Source of the DNA: an uncultured Caulobacter sp.
Lineage (GTDB): Bacteria > Pseudomonadota > Alphaproteobacteria > Caulobacterales > Caulobacteraceae
Length of the DNA: 39,267 nt
NCBI RefSeq assembly: GCF_947036865.1
Contig: NZ_CAMQSF010000034.1
Location: forward strand, 1-39,267
Direction: 5' to 3'
Part shown: positions 8,242 through 16,796 of the stretch, piece after piece
Numbering within the stretch: the first letter of the stretch is position 1
Layout: each line of letters starts with the position of its first letter
Translations under genes and position numbers: made by a program
The notes under the pieces: generated by a model
What the model was told of the DNA's origin: nothing
Seen by the model: the letters and a program-made list of their open reading frames with translations, nothing else
The model's database searches: none

Positions 8242-9417
8242 ATGACACAGCGGGCCTTCCCGATTCTCTTCATCACGGCCACCCGCATCGGCGATGCGGT
8301 GCTGTCGTCCGGCCTGATCAAGCTTCTGGCCGACCAGATCCCGAACGCTCGCTTCACCATCGTCGCCGGCCCGCTGGCCGCGCCGCTGTTCGCCCACGTG
8401 CCGGGCCTGGACCGGGTCATCGTGATGGAGAAGACCAAGGGCAAGGGCCATTGGTTCAGGCTGTGGAACCAGGTGCGTCACAAGAAGTGGGGTCTGGTCG
8501 TCGATCTGCGCGGCTCGGCCACGGCCCTGTTCCTGCGCCGCGACAAGCGGGCGATCTGGAAGAGAACGCCGGGGGAGGTCGTGCACAAGGTGGTCGACGC
8601 CGCCCGCACCCTGAAGCTGGAGGGCGATCCGCCGCCGCCGCACCTCTACATCACCCCCGAGGTGCAGGCCCTGGCCGACGACCTCCTGGGGCTGTCGGGC
8701 GGCGCGGCCGACGGGCCGATCCTGGCCATGGGGCCGGCCTCCAACTGGATCGGCAAGGTCTGGCCGATCGAGCGCTTCACCCAGACGGCGGCCGCGCTGC
8801 TGGACAAGGACGGCCCGATGGCGGGCGGTCGCCTGGTCATCCTGGGCGGACCCGAGGACACGCGGATGGTCGAGGAGCTGCGCATGGCCTCGGCGCGCGG
8901 CCGGACCATCGACCTGACCGGCAAGCTGGACCTGCTGACCGCCTATGCCGTGCTGCGCCGGGCGCGGCTGTTCATCGGCAACGACTCGGGCCTGATGCAC
9001 ATCGCCGCCGCCGCCGGCGCGCCGACCCTGGGCCTGTTCGGACCCTCCGACGAGCGGCGCTACGGGCCGTGGGGCGAGCACGCCATGGCCGTGCGCGGGC
9101 CGCGCGACTTCGCGCAGTTCCTGGCCATCGATCCGCTGCTGTCCCAGGCCATCCGCCACATGAGCGATCTGCCGGTGGCGACCGTGGTCAAGGCGGCCAA
9201 GGCCCTGCTGGCGCGCACGGGTCCGATCGCCGAGCCCGCCCCGCCGGTCGAGGCGCCCCCAAGCGAGGCGGCCCCGAGCGCGGCGCTTGTCGACGAGGCC
9301 GCCGCCGAACCCCAGGTCGCGCCGCCCGCCCTGGACGTGATCGTCGAGCCCGAAGACTCCGAACGGGTCGTGCCTCTGCGGCGCGCGGGCCAGCGCAAGC
9401 GCGCGCCGAAGGCCTAG
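8242..9417 (+). CDS. Glycosyltransferase family 9 (heptosyltransferase-like)
   Basis: This is a GT-B glycosyltransferase of family 9, related to the heptosyltransferases that build the lipopolysaccharide core. The product is 391 residues from ATG 8242. The N-terminal domain starts FPILFITATRIGDAVLSSGLIKLL. The nucleotide-sugar-binding half has ILAMGPASNWIGKVWP and the hallmark LFIGNDSGLMHIAAAAGAPTLGLFGPSD. The last 70 residues are an Ala/Pro/Glu-rich low-complexity tail ending in a basic patch (RAGQRKRAPKA), which is unusual for the family and may be disordered or membrane-associating. The sugar donor and acceptor cannot be inferred. An in-frame ATG at 8206 is less likely than 8242, which has a -10-like TATAGA ideally placed for a leaderless start. 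Confidence 0.88.
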   Translation: MTQRAFPILFITATRIGDAVLSSGLIKLLADQIPNARFTIVAGPLAAPLFAHVPGLDRVIVMEKTKGKGHWFRLWNQVRHKKWGLVVDLRGSATALFLRRDKRAIWKRTPGEVVHKVVDAARTLKLEGDPPPPHLYITPEVQALADDLLGLSGGAADGPILAMGPASNWIGKVWPIERFTQTAAALLDKDGPMAGGRLVILGGPEDTRMVEELRMASARGRTIDLTGKLDLLTAYAVLRRARLFIGNDSGLMHIAAAAGAPTLGLFGPSDERRYGPWGEHAMAVRGPRDFAQFLAIDPLLSQAIRHMSDLPVATVVKAAKALLARTGPIAEPAPPVEAPPSEAAPSAALVDEAAAEPQVAPPALDVIVEPEDSERVVPLRRAGQRKRAPKA

Positions 9418-9508
9418 CCGGGCCGGGCGACCGCCTGGGTGGGAGGGGGCTTGCGGCGATCGGCGCGGGCTCCTACGACCACGCCAGACCACCGCCAGGA
9501 GCCTCCTC

Positions 9509-10843
9509 ATGACCCAGACCTTCGACCTGATCGTGCGCGGTGGCGAGGTGGTCAATCACGCGGGCCGGGGCTTCGCCGACATCGGCGTGCGCGGCGGCAA
9601 GATCGCCGCGATCGGCGACCTCGCCCAGGCCAGCGCCGACGAGGTGTTCGACGCCACGGGCCTGACGGTGCTGCCCGGCGTCATCGACAGCCAGGTCCAC
9701 TTCCGCGAGCCGGGCCTGGAGTGGAAGGAAGACCTGGAGAGCGGTTCGCGCGGCGCGGCCCTGGGCGGCGTCACCGCCGTCTTCGAGATGCCCAACACCG
9801 AGCCGACCACCACCGACGCCGACGCCCTGGCCGACAAGCTGGCGCGCGCCAAGGGCCGGATGCACACCGACCATGCCTTTTATGTCGGCGGCACCCACGA
9901 GAACGCGACCTTCCTGGGCGAGCTGGAGCGCCTGCCGGGCTGCTGCGGGATCAAGGTGTTCATGGGCGCCTCGACCGGCTCGCTGCTGGTGCAGGACGAC
10001 GCGGGCGTCGAGAACGTGCTGCGCCACGTCAACCGCCGCGCGGCCTTCCACTCCGAGGACGAGTATCGCTTGGCCGAGCGCCGGAGCCTGGCCCGTCCCG
10101 GCGACTGGACCAGCCATCCGGAGGTCCGCGACGCCCAGGCCGCTCTGCAATCGACCCACCGCCTGGTCCGCATCGCCAAGAGCCTCGGCAAGCGCATCCA
10201 CGTGCTGCACGTGACCACCAAGGAAGAGATCGACTTCCTGGCCGAGCACAAGGACGTCGCCAGCGTCGAGGTGACGCCGCAGCACCTGACCCTGGTCGCG
10301 CCGGAGGCCTATGAGCGCCTGAAGGGCTTCGCCCAGATGAACCCACCGATCCGCGACGCCGACCACGTGGCCGGGGTCTGGCGCGGCATCGAGGCCGGCA
10401 TCGCCGACGTGCTGGGCAGCGACCACGCGCCCCACACCCGCGAGGAAAAGGCCCGCCCCTACCCGGCCTCGCCGTCGGGCATGCCGGGGGTCCAGACCCT
10501 GGTCCCGATCATGCTGACCCACGTGGTCGACGGGAAGCTGACCCTGGAGCGGTTCGTGGATCTCACCAGCCATGGCGTGAACCGCATCTTCGGCTTGGCC
10601 GACAAGGGCCGCATCGCCGAGGGCTTCGACGCCGACCTGACCATCGTCGACATGAAGGCCCGCCGCGTCATCACCCACGACTGGATGGCCACCCGCTCGG
10701 GCTGGACCCCGTTCGACGGCTTCAAGGCCAAGGCCTGGCCCAAGGCGACCATCGTGCGCGGGACCGTGGTCATGCGCGACGACGAGATCGTCGCCGAAGG
10801 GCGCGGCGAGCCGGTGCGGTTCCTGGAGACGTTGGCGGGGTAG
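9509..10843 (+). CDS. Dihydroorotase (class I amidohydrolase)
   Basis: The 444-residue product is an amidohydrolase of the dihydroorotase/allantoinase group, which closes carbamoyl-aspartate to dihydroorotate in pyrimidine synthesis. Visible family segments are VIDSQVHFREPGLEWKEDL (residues 59-77), the carbamylated-Lys region GIKVFMGASTGSLLV, a metal His in RIHVLHVTTKEE, and GSDHAPHTREEK. At the first metal site the usual HxH reads QxH (Q62, H64). I recall this QVHFREPG variant from other dihydroorotases, so the protein is probably still active. AGGAG lies about 8 bases before the ATG. No other pyrimidine gene is adjacent. Allantoinase or another hydantoinase-like activity is a less likely alternative. 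Confidence 0.85.
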   Translation: MTQTFDLIVRGGEVVNHAGRGFADIGVRGGKIAAIGDLAQASADEVFDATGLTVLPGVIDSQVHFREPGLEWKEDLESGSRGAALGGVTAVFEMPNTEPTTTDADALADKLARAKGRMHTDHAFYVGGTHENATFLGELERLPGCCGIKVFMGASTGSLLVQDDAGVENVLRHVNRRAAFHSEDEYRLAERRSLARPGDWTSHPEVRDAQAALQSTHRLVRIAKSLGKRIHVLHVTTKEEIDFLAEHKDVASVEVTPQHLTLVAPEAYERLKGFAQMNPPIRDADHVAGVWRGIEAGIADVLGSDHAPHTREEKARPYPASPSGMPGVQTLVPIMLTHVVDGKLTLERFVDLTSHGVNRIFGLADKGRIAEGFDADLTIVDMKARRVITHDWMATRSGWTPFDGFKAKAWPKATIVRGTVVMRDDEIVAEGRGEPVRFLETLAG

Positions 10844-10909
10844 GGGCGGGATGTCGGCGAGGGCCTCTACCGAACAGCGCGCGGCCCGAAGCAGCGCGCT
10901 CGCCCCCGA

Positions 10910-10943
10910 TTGAACAGTTGTTGGGGCCGCGACATAACAGGCC
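10910..10943 (+). promoter_or_regulatory. Candidate leaderless promoter of the CoA ligase gene
   Basis: TTGAAC (10910-10915) and CATAAC (10933-10938) are separated by 17 bases and resemble -35 and -10 elements. The ATG at 10944 starts 6 bases after the -10, and there is no Shine-Dalgarno, so the transcript would begin at or beside the start codon. Confidence 0.5.
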
Positions 10944-12728
10944 ATGGACGGATCGAGCCTCACCAACGCCCCCTTCCGCGATGCCCGCTACGCGCCCCGC
11001 GCGCTGGAGGTCGAGCGGCGCGGCGACGCGCTGATCCTGCGCAACCCGATGCCCTATTCGGTCGCGGTCCAGACCACCACCGCGCCCTTGGCCCGCTGGG
11101 CCGCCGAGGCGCCGGACCGGGTCTGGCTGGCCGAGCGTGACGGCGACGGCTGGCGGACCGTGACCCATGGCGCGGCCAAGCCGAGGGTCGCGGCCCTGGC
11201 CGGCGGCCTGCGGAACCTGGGCCTCTCGCGCGGACGACCGCTGCTGATCCTGGCGCGCAACGGCATCGATCACGCGCTGATCACCTATGCCGCCATGAGC
11301 CTGGCGGCCCCCGCCGCGCCGGTCTCGCCCCAGTACGGGCTGAAGGGCGCCGATCTCGGCCGACTGGCCAACGCCGTCGCGCGGATCCAGCCCGGGGCCG
11401 TCTATGTCGACGACGCCCAGGCCTTCGCCGACGCCCTGGAGGCGCCGTTCCTGGCCGGCCTGCCGGTGGTGGTCAGTCGCAACCCGCGACCGGGCGACGT
11501 CATGTTCGACGACCTGCTGGCCAGCGCGCCCGTCGAACCCGAGGCCCGGCCCGACGACGTCGCCAAGCTGCTCCTGACCTCCGGCTCGACCGGGCGGCCC
11601 AAGGCGGTGATCTGCACCCACGCCAATATCGCGCTGAACGCCGCCCAGATCGAGGCCTGCTACGACGATCCCGAGCCGCCGGTGCTGGTCAATTCCGCGC
11701 CCTGGAGCCACAGCCTGGGCGCCAACGCCATCCTGCACATGGTGCTGCACCGGGGCGGGACGCTTTACATCGACGCCGGCCAGCCCGTGCCCGGACGTTT
11801 CGACGAGACGGTCCGCAATCTGCGCGAGGTGGCGACCACCTATCACAACATGGTCCCCGCCGGCTGGGCGATGCTGATCGGCGAGCTGGAGCGCGACGAA
11901 GCCCTGGCCGCCAAGGTGTTCGAGAAGGTTCGCGTGCTGCAGTACGGCGGCGCGGCCATGGCCCAGTCGATCCTCGACCGCGTCCAGGCCGTGGCGGTGC
12001 GCACCGTCGGCGAGCGGATCACCTTCGCGGCCGGCTACGGCGCGACCGAGACCGGGCCGACGGCCTGCAACATCCACTGGCTGAACGCCCGGTCGGGCAT
12101 GGTCGGCCTGCCGACGCCCGGCACCTCGGTCAAGCTGGTTCCGGCTGGCGACGGCGGCAAGTTCGAGATCCGGGTCAAGGGGCCGCAGGTCTCGCCCGGC
12201 TATCTCGACCAGCCCGACGCCACGCGCGAGGCCTTCGACGAGGACGGTTTCTATCGCTTGGGCGACGCCGCCCGGCTGGCCGATCCGGAGGATCCCTCGG
12301 CGGGGCTCGTCTTCGATGGCCGACTGGTCGAGAACTTCAAGCTGGCCAGCGGCGCCTTCGTGGCGGCCGGGGCGTTGCGGGTCGCGGCGGTGTCGGCGAT
12401 CGGCGGCCTCGTCTCCGACGCGGTGGTCTGCGGCGAGGGCCAGGAGGGCGTCGGGCTGATGCTGTTCCTCGACGCCAAGGCCTGCGCCGCCTTCGAAGGC
12501 TCCGCGCGCGAGGCGATCGCCGAGCGGCTGGCCCGCTTCAATCGCGAGGCCAAGGGCGGCACGGGCCGGATCGCCCGCGCCCTGATCCTGGACGGCGCCC
12601 CCGACGCCGCCAGCGGCGAGTTGACCGACAAGGGCTATATCAACCAGGCCCTGGCCCGCGACCGCCGCCCTGCCGAATTGGCCCGCCTGTTCGCGAACGC
12701 GCCGGACGAAGGCGTGATCGTGCTCTGA
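10944..12728 (+). CDS. AMP-forming acyl-CoA ligase, feruloyl-CoA synthetase-like
   Basis: This is an adenylate-forming enzyme that would activate a carboxylic acid to its CoA thioester using ATP. The 594-residue product has the P-loop LTSGSTGRPKAVICTHAN at about residues 210-227, the A5-type motif GYGATETGPT at about 366-375, and the late motif YRLGDAARL. The N-terminal layout, including AAPAAPVSPQYGLKGADLGRL, looks like feruloyl-CoA synthetases rather than long-chain fatty acid ligases. A C-terminal LTDKGYINQ retains the catalytic-lysine region. The downstream gene, 40 bases away, encodes a ThDP enzyme, and the two probably form an operon. The substrate (hydroxycinnamate or another aromatic acid) is inferred. 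Confidence 0.82.
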   Translation: MDGSSLTNAPFRDARYAPRALEVERRGDALILRNPMPYSVAVQTTTAPLARWAAEAPDRVWLAERDGDGWRTVTHGAAKPRVAALAGGLRNLGLSRGRPLLILARNGIDHALITYAAMSLAAPAAPVSPQYGLKGADLGRLANAVARIQPGAVYVDDAQAFADALEAPFLAGLPVVVSRNPRPGDVMFDDLLASAPVEPEARPDDVAKLLLTSGSTGRPKAVICTHANIALNAAQIEACYDDPEPPVLVNSAPWSHSLGANAILHMVLHRGGTLYIDAGQPVPGRFDETVRNLREVATTYHNMVPAGWAMLIGELERDEALAAKVFEKVRVLQYGGAAMAQSILDRVQAVAVRTVGERITFAAGYGATETGPTACNIHWLNARSGMVGLPTPGTSVKLVPAGDGGKFEIRVKGPQVSPGYLDQPDATREAFDEDGFYRLGDAARLADPEDPSAGLVFDGRLVENFKLASGAFVAAGALRVAAVSAIGGLVSDAVVCGEGQEGVGLMLFLDAKACAAFEGSAREAIAERLARFNREAKGGTGRIARALILDGAPDAASGELTDKGYINQALARDRRPAELARLFANAPDEGVIVL

Positions 12729-12768
12729 CCGGTCATCGCCGGACCCAAAGACAAAAAAGAGGAAACGC

Positions 12769-14310
12769 ATGAACGGCGCCGACGCCCTGATCACCACCCT
12801 GGCCGACAACGGCGTCACCGCCTGTTTCGCCAATCCCGGCACCAGCGAGATGCAGTTCGTCTCGGCCCTGGACCGCGAGCCGCGCATGCGCTCGGTGCTG
12901 TGCCTGTTCGAGGGCGTGGCGACCGGCGCCGCCGACGGCTATGGCCGGATGGCGGGGCGGCCCGCCTGCACCCTGCTGCACCTGGGCCCCGGCTACGCCA
13001 ATGGCGCGGCCAATCTGCACAACGCCCGCCGCGCCTTCACGCCGGTGGTCAACGTCATCGGCGACCACGCCACCTATCACCGCGACTTCGACGCGCCGCT
13101 GAACAGCGACATCGCCGCCCTGGCCGCGCCCAATTCGCTGTGGGTCAAGTCGGCCGAGACCGCCGACGCGGTCGGACCGCTGGCGGCCGAGGCCATCACC
13201 GCCAGCTATGGAACGCCCGGCGGCAACGCCTGCCTGATCCTGCCGGCCGACGCGGCCTGGAACCCGACCCGCGTGAAGGGGCCCGTGGTGACGCCGCCCG
13301 CCTTCGCCGCGCCGGACCCCGCCGCCGTCGCGGCCGTGGCCAAGGCCTTGGGAGCGTCGGCCAAGCCGGTGCTGCTGCTTGGCTCCGGCGCGTGCGGCGA
13401 GGCCGCGCTGACGGCGGCCGGGCGCCTGGCCGCCCACGGAGTCCGTGTGCTGACCGACACCTTCACGGCCCGCCAGGCGCGGGGCGAGGGCCGCTTCCGG
13501 CCGGACAAGCTGCCCTATTTCGGCGAGCAGGCGCTGAAGGACCTCGAGGGCGCCGACCTGATGGTCCTGGTCGCCACCCAGCGTCCGGTGGCCTTCTTCG
13601 CCTATCCGGACCGGCCCAGCGTGCTGGTTCCCGATGGCTGCGCGGTCGAGACCCTCTGCGGTCGCGAGGTCGAGGCGGCGGCGGCGCTGAACGCCCTGGC
13701 CGACGCCCTCGGCGCGCCCGCCGTCGGTCCGGCCGAGGCGCTCGTGCTGCCCGACGCCCCCAGCGGCCGCCTGGACGCCTGGGCCATCGGCGCGTCGATC
13801 GCCCGCCACATGCCCGCCGAGACGGTGATATCGGACGACGCGGTGACGGCGGGCCTGCCGATCTTCACCCAGACCCGCTCCGCGCGCGCCCACGACTGGC
13901 TGTCCCTGACCGGCGGGGCGATCGGGCAGGGGATCCCGCTGGCGATCGGCGCGGCCGTGGCCTGTCCCGAGCGCAAGGTCCTGGCCCTGACCGGCGACGG
14001 CGCCGGCATGTACACGGTGCAAGGGCTCTGGACGATCGTCCGTGAGCGGCTGGACGTCACCGTCGTGGTCTTCGCCAACCACGCCTATCGCATTCTCGGG
14101 ATCGAACTGGGCCGCACCGGCGCGGGCAATCCGGGTCCGGCGGCCGCCAAGCTGCTGGACCTGGGCGATCCCCGCATCGACTGGGTCGGGATGGCCCAGG
14201 GGATGGGCATGGCCGCCGAGCGCGCCACGACCGCCGAGGCCTTCGACGACGCCTTCGCCCGCGCCATGGCCGCGCCGGGGCCGCGCCTCATCGAAGCGGC
14301 GATGGGCTAG
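12769..14310 (+). CDS. Thiamine-diphosphate enzyme, acetolactate synthase large-subunit-like
   Basis: The 513-residue product is a ThDP-dependent enzyme of the acetolactate synthase/benzoylformate decarboxylase superfamily. The ThDP-activating glutamate is E48 in CLFEGVATGAADGYGRM. The metal-ThDP motif is GDGAGMYTVQGLW at about residues 408-420, ending in an AN dipeptide where many homologues have NN. At 513 residues it is shorter than true IlvB-type synthases (about 560-600), no small regulatory subunit gene is next to it, and FAD use is uncertain. It matches an uncharacterised acetolactate-synthase-like subgroup of about 514 residues. Its position behind a CoA ligase suggests catabolism rather than valine biosynthesis. 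GAGGAAAC precedes the ATG. Confidence 0.85.
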   Translation: MNGADALITTLADNGVTACFANPGTSEMQFVSALDREPRMRSVLCLFEGVATGAADGYGRMAGRPACTLLHLGPGYANGAANLHNARRAFTPVVNVIGDHATYHRDFDAPLNSDIAALAAPNSLWVKSAETADAVGPLAAEAITASYGTPGGNACLILPADAAWNPTRVKGPVVTPPAFAAPDPAAVAAVAKALGASAKPVLLLGSGACGEAALTAAGRLAAHGVRVLTDTFTARQARGEGRFRPDKLPYFGEQALKDLEGADLMVLVATQRPVAFFAYPDRPSVLVPDGCAVETLCGREVEAAAALNALADALGAPAVGPAEALVLPDAPSGRLDAWAIGASIARHMPAETVISDDAVTAGLPIFTQTRSARAHDWLSLTGGAIGQGIPLAIGAAVACPERKVLALTGDGAGMYTVQGLWTIVRERLDVTVVVFANHAYRILGIELGRTGAGNPGPAAAKLLDLGDPRIDWVGMAQGMGMAAERATTAEAFDDAFARAMAAPGPRLIEAAMG

Positions 14311-14343
14311 GCTTCCGAGGCGAAGGCGCCGAGCGCGTTCGAG

Positions 14344-14356
14344 CGGCTATCACGCT
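14344..14356. repeat. Solitary 13-base copy of an intergenic palindrome arm
   Basis: CGGCTATCACGCT here is identical to 13 of 15 bases of the right arm of the palindrome at 24962-25010. It lies in the 46-base gap between convergent genes, touching the stop codon of the SGNH hydrolase gene. No partner arm is visible nearby. Confidence 0.45.
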
Positions 14357-15148
14357 TCAGCGCGGCAGGACCTTGTCCAGCGCCTCGGCCACGGCGGTCA
14401 TCCCCGCGCGGTTGGGATGATAGGGCGCGGCGCCGGGCGCGGGGTAGCCGTTCATCCACGGCTGGGCCGCGCAGGCGTCGTGACCGCGGCTGAGGCGGTC
14501 GGCGCGGATGACGCGGGCGCCGTGCTCCCGCGCGACCTCGGCGGTGATCCGCGCCAGGCGAGAGGCCTTGGCGCGGGCGGCGTCGGCCGAGGCCTTCGAC
14601 ATCGGCGTCGCCGCGCAAACGCCCTTCGCCGGCAGCACCACCGGATACTGCACCAGGGCGATCGTGGCCTTGGGCGCCCGCGCCCGGATCGCGTCGACGA
14701 TCCCGGCCATCGTGGTCTTCAGGGTGGCGTAGTCGGCCTCGGTGACCACGCGCTCGGCCTGGCAGCCGGACTTGTTCAGCGCGCGGCAGGACGCGGCGAT
14801 CAGGCCGCCGACATAGCCGAGGTCGTTGCCGCCGATGGTCACGGTGACGAGGCGCGTGTCGGCGGTCACGGCGTCGATCTGGGCGGGCACCTCGCCCCAA
14901 GGCGCCAGAATGGCCGCCGTCGTGGCCCCGCTGCAGCTGACATCGACGAGGTCGAGGCCGCGACGGGCGGCGAACTGGTGGGCGTAGTTGTGGGTCGAGC
15001 GGCCGCAGCGCGCGGGTCCGCTCGCCTCATACGCGCCGAGGCCCTGGCCGGCCGCGAACGAGCTGCCCATCGCCACGTAGCGCGGGCCCGCCTGGGCCTG
15101 GGCGGCGATCGTCAGCAGGACGACGGTCAGAGAAAGCGCGCGAAACAT
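14357..15148 (-). CDS. Exported SGNH/GDSL-type esterase
   Basis: This is a secreted or periplasmic serine esterase/lipase of the SGNH superfamily. The 263-residue product starts with a signal peptide (MFRALSLTVVLLTIAAQAQA). Block I is AMGSSFAAGQGLG with the nucleophile likely S30; the usual GDS reads GSS. Block III is GGNDLGY at 106-112, and block V is YHPNRAGM with H244. Six cysteines could make three disulfides, as in actinobacterial GDSL lipases. I chose ATG 15148 because the signal peptide starts there; upstream in-frame codons are basic and uninformative. It is convergent with the ThDP enzyme gene and downstream of the cysteine-repeat gene, 136 bases away. The substrate is unknown. Confidence 0.88.
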   Translation of the reverse strand: MFRALSLTVVLLTIAAQAQAGPRYVAMGSSFAAGQGLGAYEASGPARCGRSTHNYAHQFAARRGLDLVDVSCSGATTAAILAPWGEVPAQIDAVTADTRLVTVTIGGNDLGYVGGLIAASCRALNKSGCQAERVVTEADYATLKTTMAGIVDAIRARAPKATIALVQYPVVLPAKGVCAATPMSKASADAARAKASRLARITAEVAREHGARVIRADRLSRGHDACAAQPWMNGYPAPGAAPYHPNRAGMTAVAEALDKVLPR

Positions 15149-15284
15149 GACTTTAGAGCCCCCATTTGGCTTGGATATGCGTGGAACCGCGGCCCGCGCC
15201 TTCTCCGAACGACGACGCCGCAAAGGAAAACCCGCCCGGATCGCTCCGGACGGGCTTCCTAGGATCAGATCCTCGCGCTGAAAA

Positions 15285-16634
15285 TCAGCCCTTGGTCTTG
15301 TTGGTCGGCAGCTTGCAGCCGCCGCCGATGCCCTTGGCCTGGGCGCAGGAGAGGAACTCCTTGGCCGCCGGCTTGGCGACGCCGGTCGGATAGCCCAGCA
15401 CCCAGCCGGGCAGGCCGTCGGAGCAGGCCACTTCCACGAAGCCCTCGTTGTCGTTGGCGCCCATCACGCGGATGTCCGACACCTTGCACGAGGCCTTGTT
15501 GAAGCCGACCAGGTCCTGGGTCAGGCGGGCGAACTGGACGTCCTTCTTGGTGAAGCTGCAGCGGAAGCCGTTCAGCTCGGCCGTGACGCAGTCATAGACC
15601 GCGCCGCCGGTGGCGGTGAACACGGCGATGCCGCCGGCGTCGCTGTTCTTGCACTTCAGCTCGACGATTTCCTTCTTCGGGTCGTTGGTCGGCAGCATGC
15701 CGTACTTCTCGACGTCGCAGGGGAAGCCGGCCTTGGTGGCGAGCTTGCTGTAGAAGCCGGCCTGCTCGGTCTGGGCCGCCACCGCGTCGCTCAGGGTGCA
15801 GCCGCCGCCGACGAAGCCGGCCTGGGCGCACGGGATGGCGCGGGCGAAGGCGCCGCTGGCGGCCGTCTGCTGATAGACGTAGCCCTTGCCGTCCTGGCAG
15901 GCGACCTCGAAGTAGTTGTCGCTCTTGGTGCTGAGGATATAGCGCTTGTCCTTGATCGCGCAGGTCGTGCCCGCGCTCGCGGCCGCCGTGTTCAGGGTGT
16001 CGACCACGGCCAGCTGGGTCTGACGGTTGGTCAGCTTGCAGCTGACATTGCCGCCTTCCTCGTACAGCAGGCAGCTGTTGACCGAGACGTCGCCGGCCAG
16101 ATTGATCGGCGCGGTGGTCTGGACGATGTAGCCGGCGCCGCCCTTACAGGCGACTTCGAAATAGGCGTTCTTCGCGCCGGAGCCGATGCCGCGCGAATTC
16201 TCGATGTCGCAGCTGACATTGGCCTTCTTGACGTAGGGGCCCAGGTCCGTCTTCCAGTTCTGGTTGCCCGGCAGGATGCAGGCCAGACCGCCGACCTTGC
16301 CGTCCGGACCCGGCTGGCTCGACTCCAGGCAGGTATAGATCTGGGGCGCGGTGTCCTTCTTGGCGATGACCGCCAGGCCCATGCCCTCCTTACAGGCGAC
16401 CTCGTAGTACTTCGTGCCGGCCTTCTTGTCCTCGCCGATGGCGCGGGCGTCCGAGACCGTGCAGCCGGCGCCGCTGGCCTGGACGATCGCCGGCGCCTCC
16501 TTCATGCCCGCTTCGCGCGCCTTGGCGTCGATGGCGGGCTTGCCCTTCTCTTCCTTCGGCGCCGAAATGACGGCGGCCGGCACGAGAATGGCGACCGCGA
16601 GGGCGGCCGTCAGGCCGATCGCGAAACGCTTCAT
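15285..16634 (-). CDS. Exported protein with five tandem four-cysteine repeats
   Basis: I do not recognise a characterised family. The 449-residue product begins with a signal peptide (hydrophobic residues about 5-25, cleavage near VISA-PK). The mature part has exactly 20 cysteines arranged as five repeats of about 80 residues: 58/81/102/119, 142/163/188/199, 225/246/269/279, 306/328/349/359 and 383/404/430/440. The most conserved element is YFEVAC with a following G-x-G, and most repeats end in a short Cys-x9/10-Cys loop. The regularity predicts two disulfides per repeat in the periplasm or outside the cell. AGGAG lies about 9 bases before the ATG, and a good promoter lies upstream. It is divergent from the metallo-hydrolase gene. 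Confidence 0.9.
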   Translation of the reverse strand: MKRFAIGLTAALAVAILVPAAVISAPKEEKGKPAIDAKAREAGMKEAPAIVQASGAGCTVSDARAIGEDKKAGTKYYEVACKEGMGLAVIAKKDTAPQIYTCLESSQPGPDGKVGGLACILPGNQNWKTDLGPYVKKANVSCDIENSRGIGSGAKNAYFEVACKGGAGYIVQTTAPINLAGDVSVNSCLLYEEGGNVSCKLTNRQTQLAVVDTLNTAAASAGTTCAIKDKRYILSTKSDNYFEVACQDGKGYVYQQTAASGAFARAIPCAQAGFVGGGCTLSDAVAAQTEQAGFYSKLATKAGFPCDVEKYGMLPTNDPKKEIVELKCKNSDAGGIAVFTATGGAVYDCVTAELNGFRCSFTKKDVQFARLTQDLVGFNKASCKVSDIRVMGANDNEGFVEVACSDGLPGWVLGYPTGVAKPAAKEFLSCAQAKGIGGGCKLPTNKTKG

Positions 16635-16668
16635 GGGAAAGATCTCCTGGGTAGATTCCTCGCGCGGA

Positions 16669-16697
16669 CATAAGCGCGTGCTTGTATCAGGGGTCAA
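16669..16697 (-). promoter_or_regulatory. Promoter of the cysteine-repeat protein gene
   Basis: On the minus strand TTGACC (16692-16697) and CTTATG (16669-16674) are separated by 17 bases, a good sigma-70-type pair. The expected transcript start near 16662 leaves a leader of about 28 bases with AGGAG at 16644-16648. A GGGTC/GACCC hairpin (16691-16704) overlaps the -35 and may be an operator or chance. Confidence 0.6.
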
Positions 16698-16796
16698 GAG
16701 ACCCTCCGACCTGGGCGCCATGATGACGGGCTCCAGGCGTGAAAAATGGGTCGAAACGACGACGTGCGTCGGCTGAGCGACGCGGAAGGAAACGCC

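Noticed and set aside
10770..12887. 705-codon minus-strand open frame opposite the CoA ligase
   Set aside because: It is antisense to a well-supported enzyme and has the composition expected of a GC-rich shadow frame.
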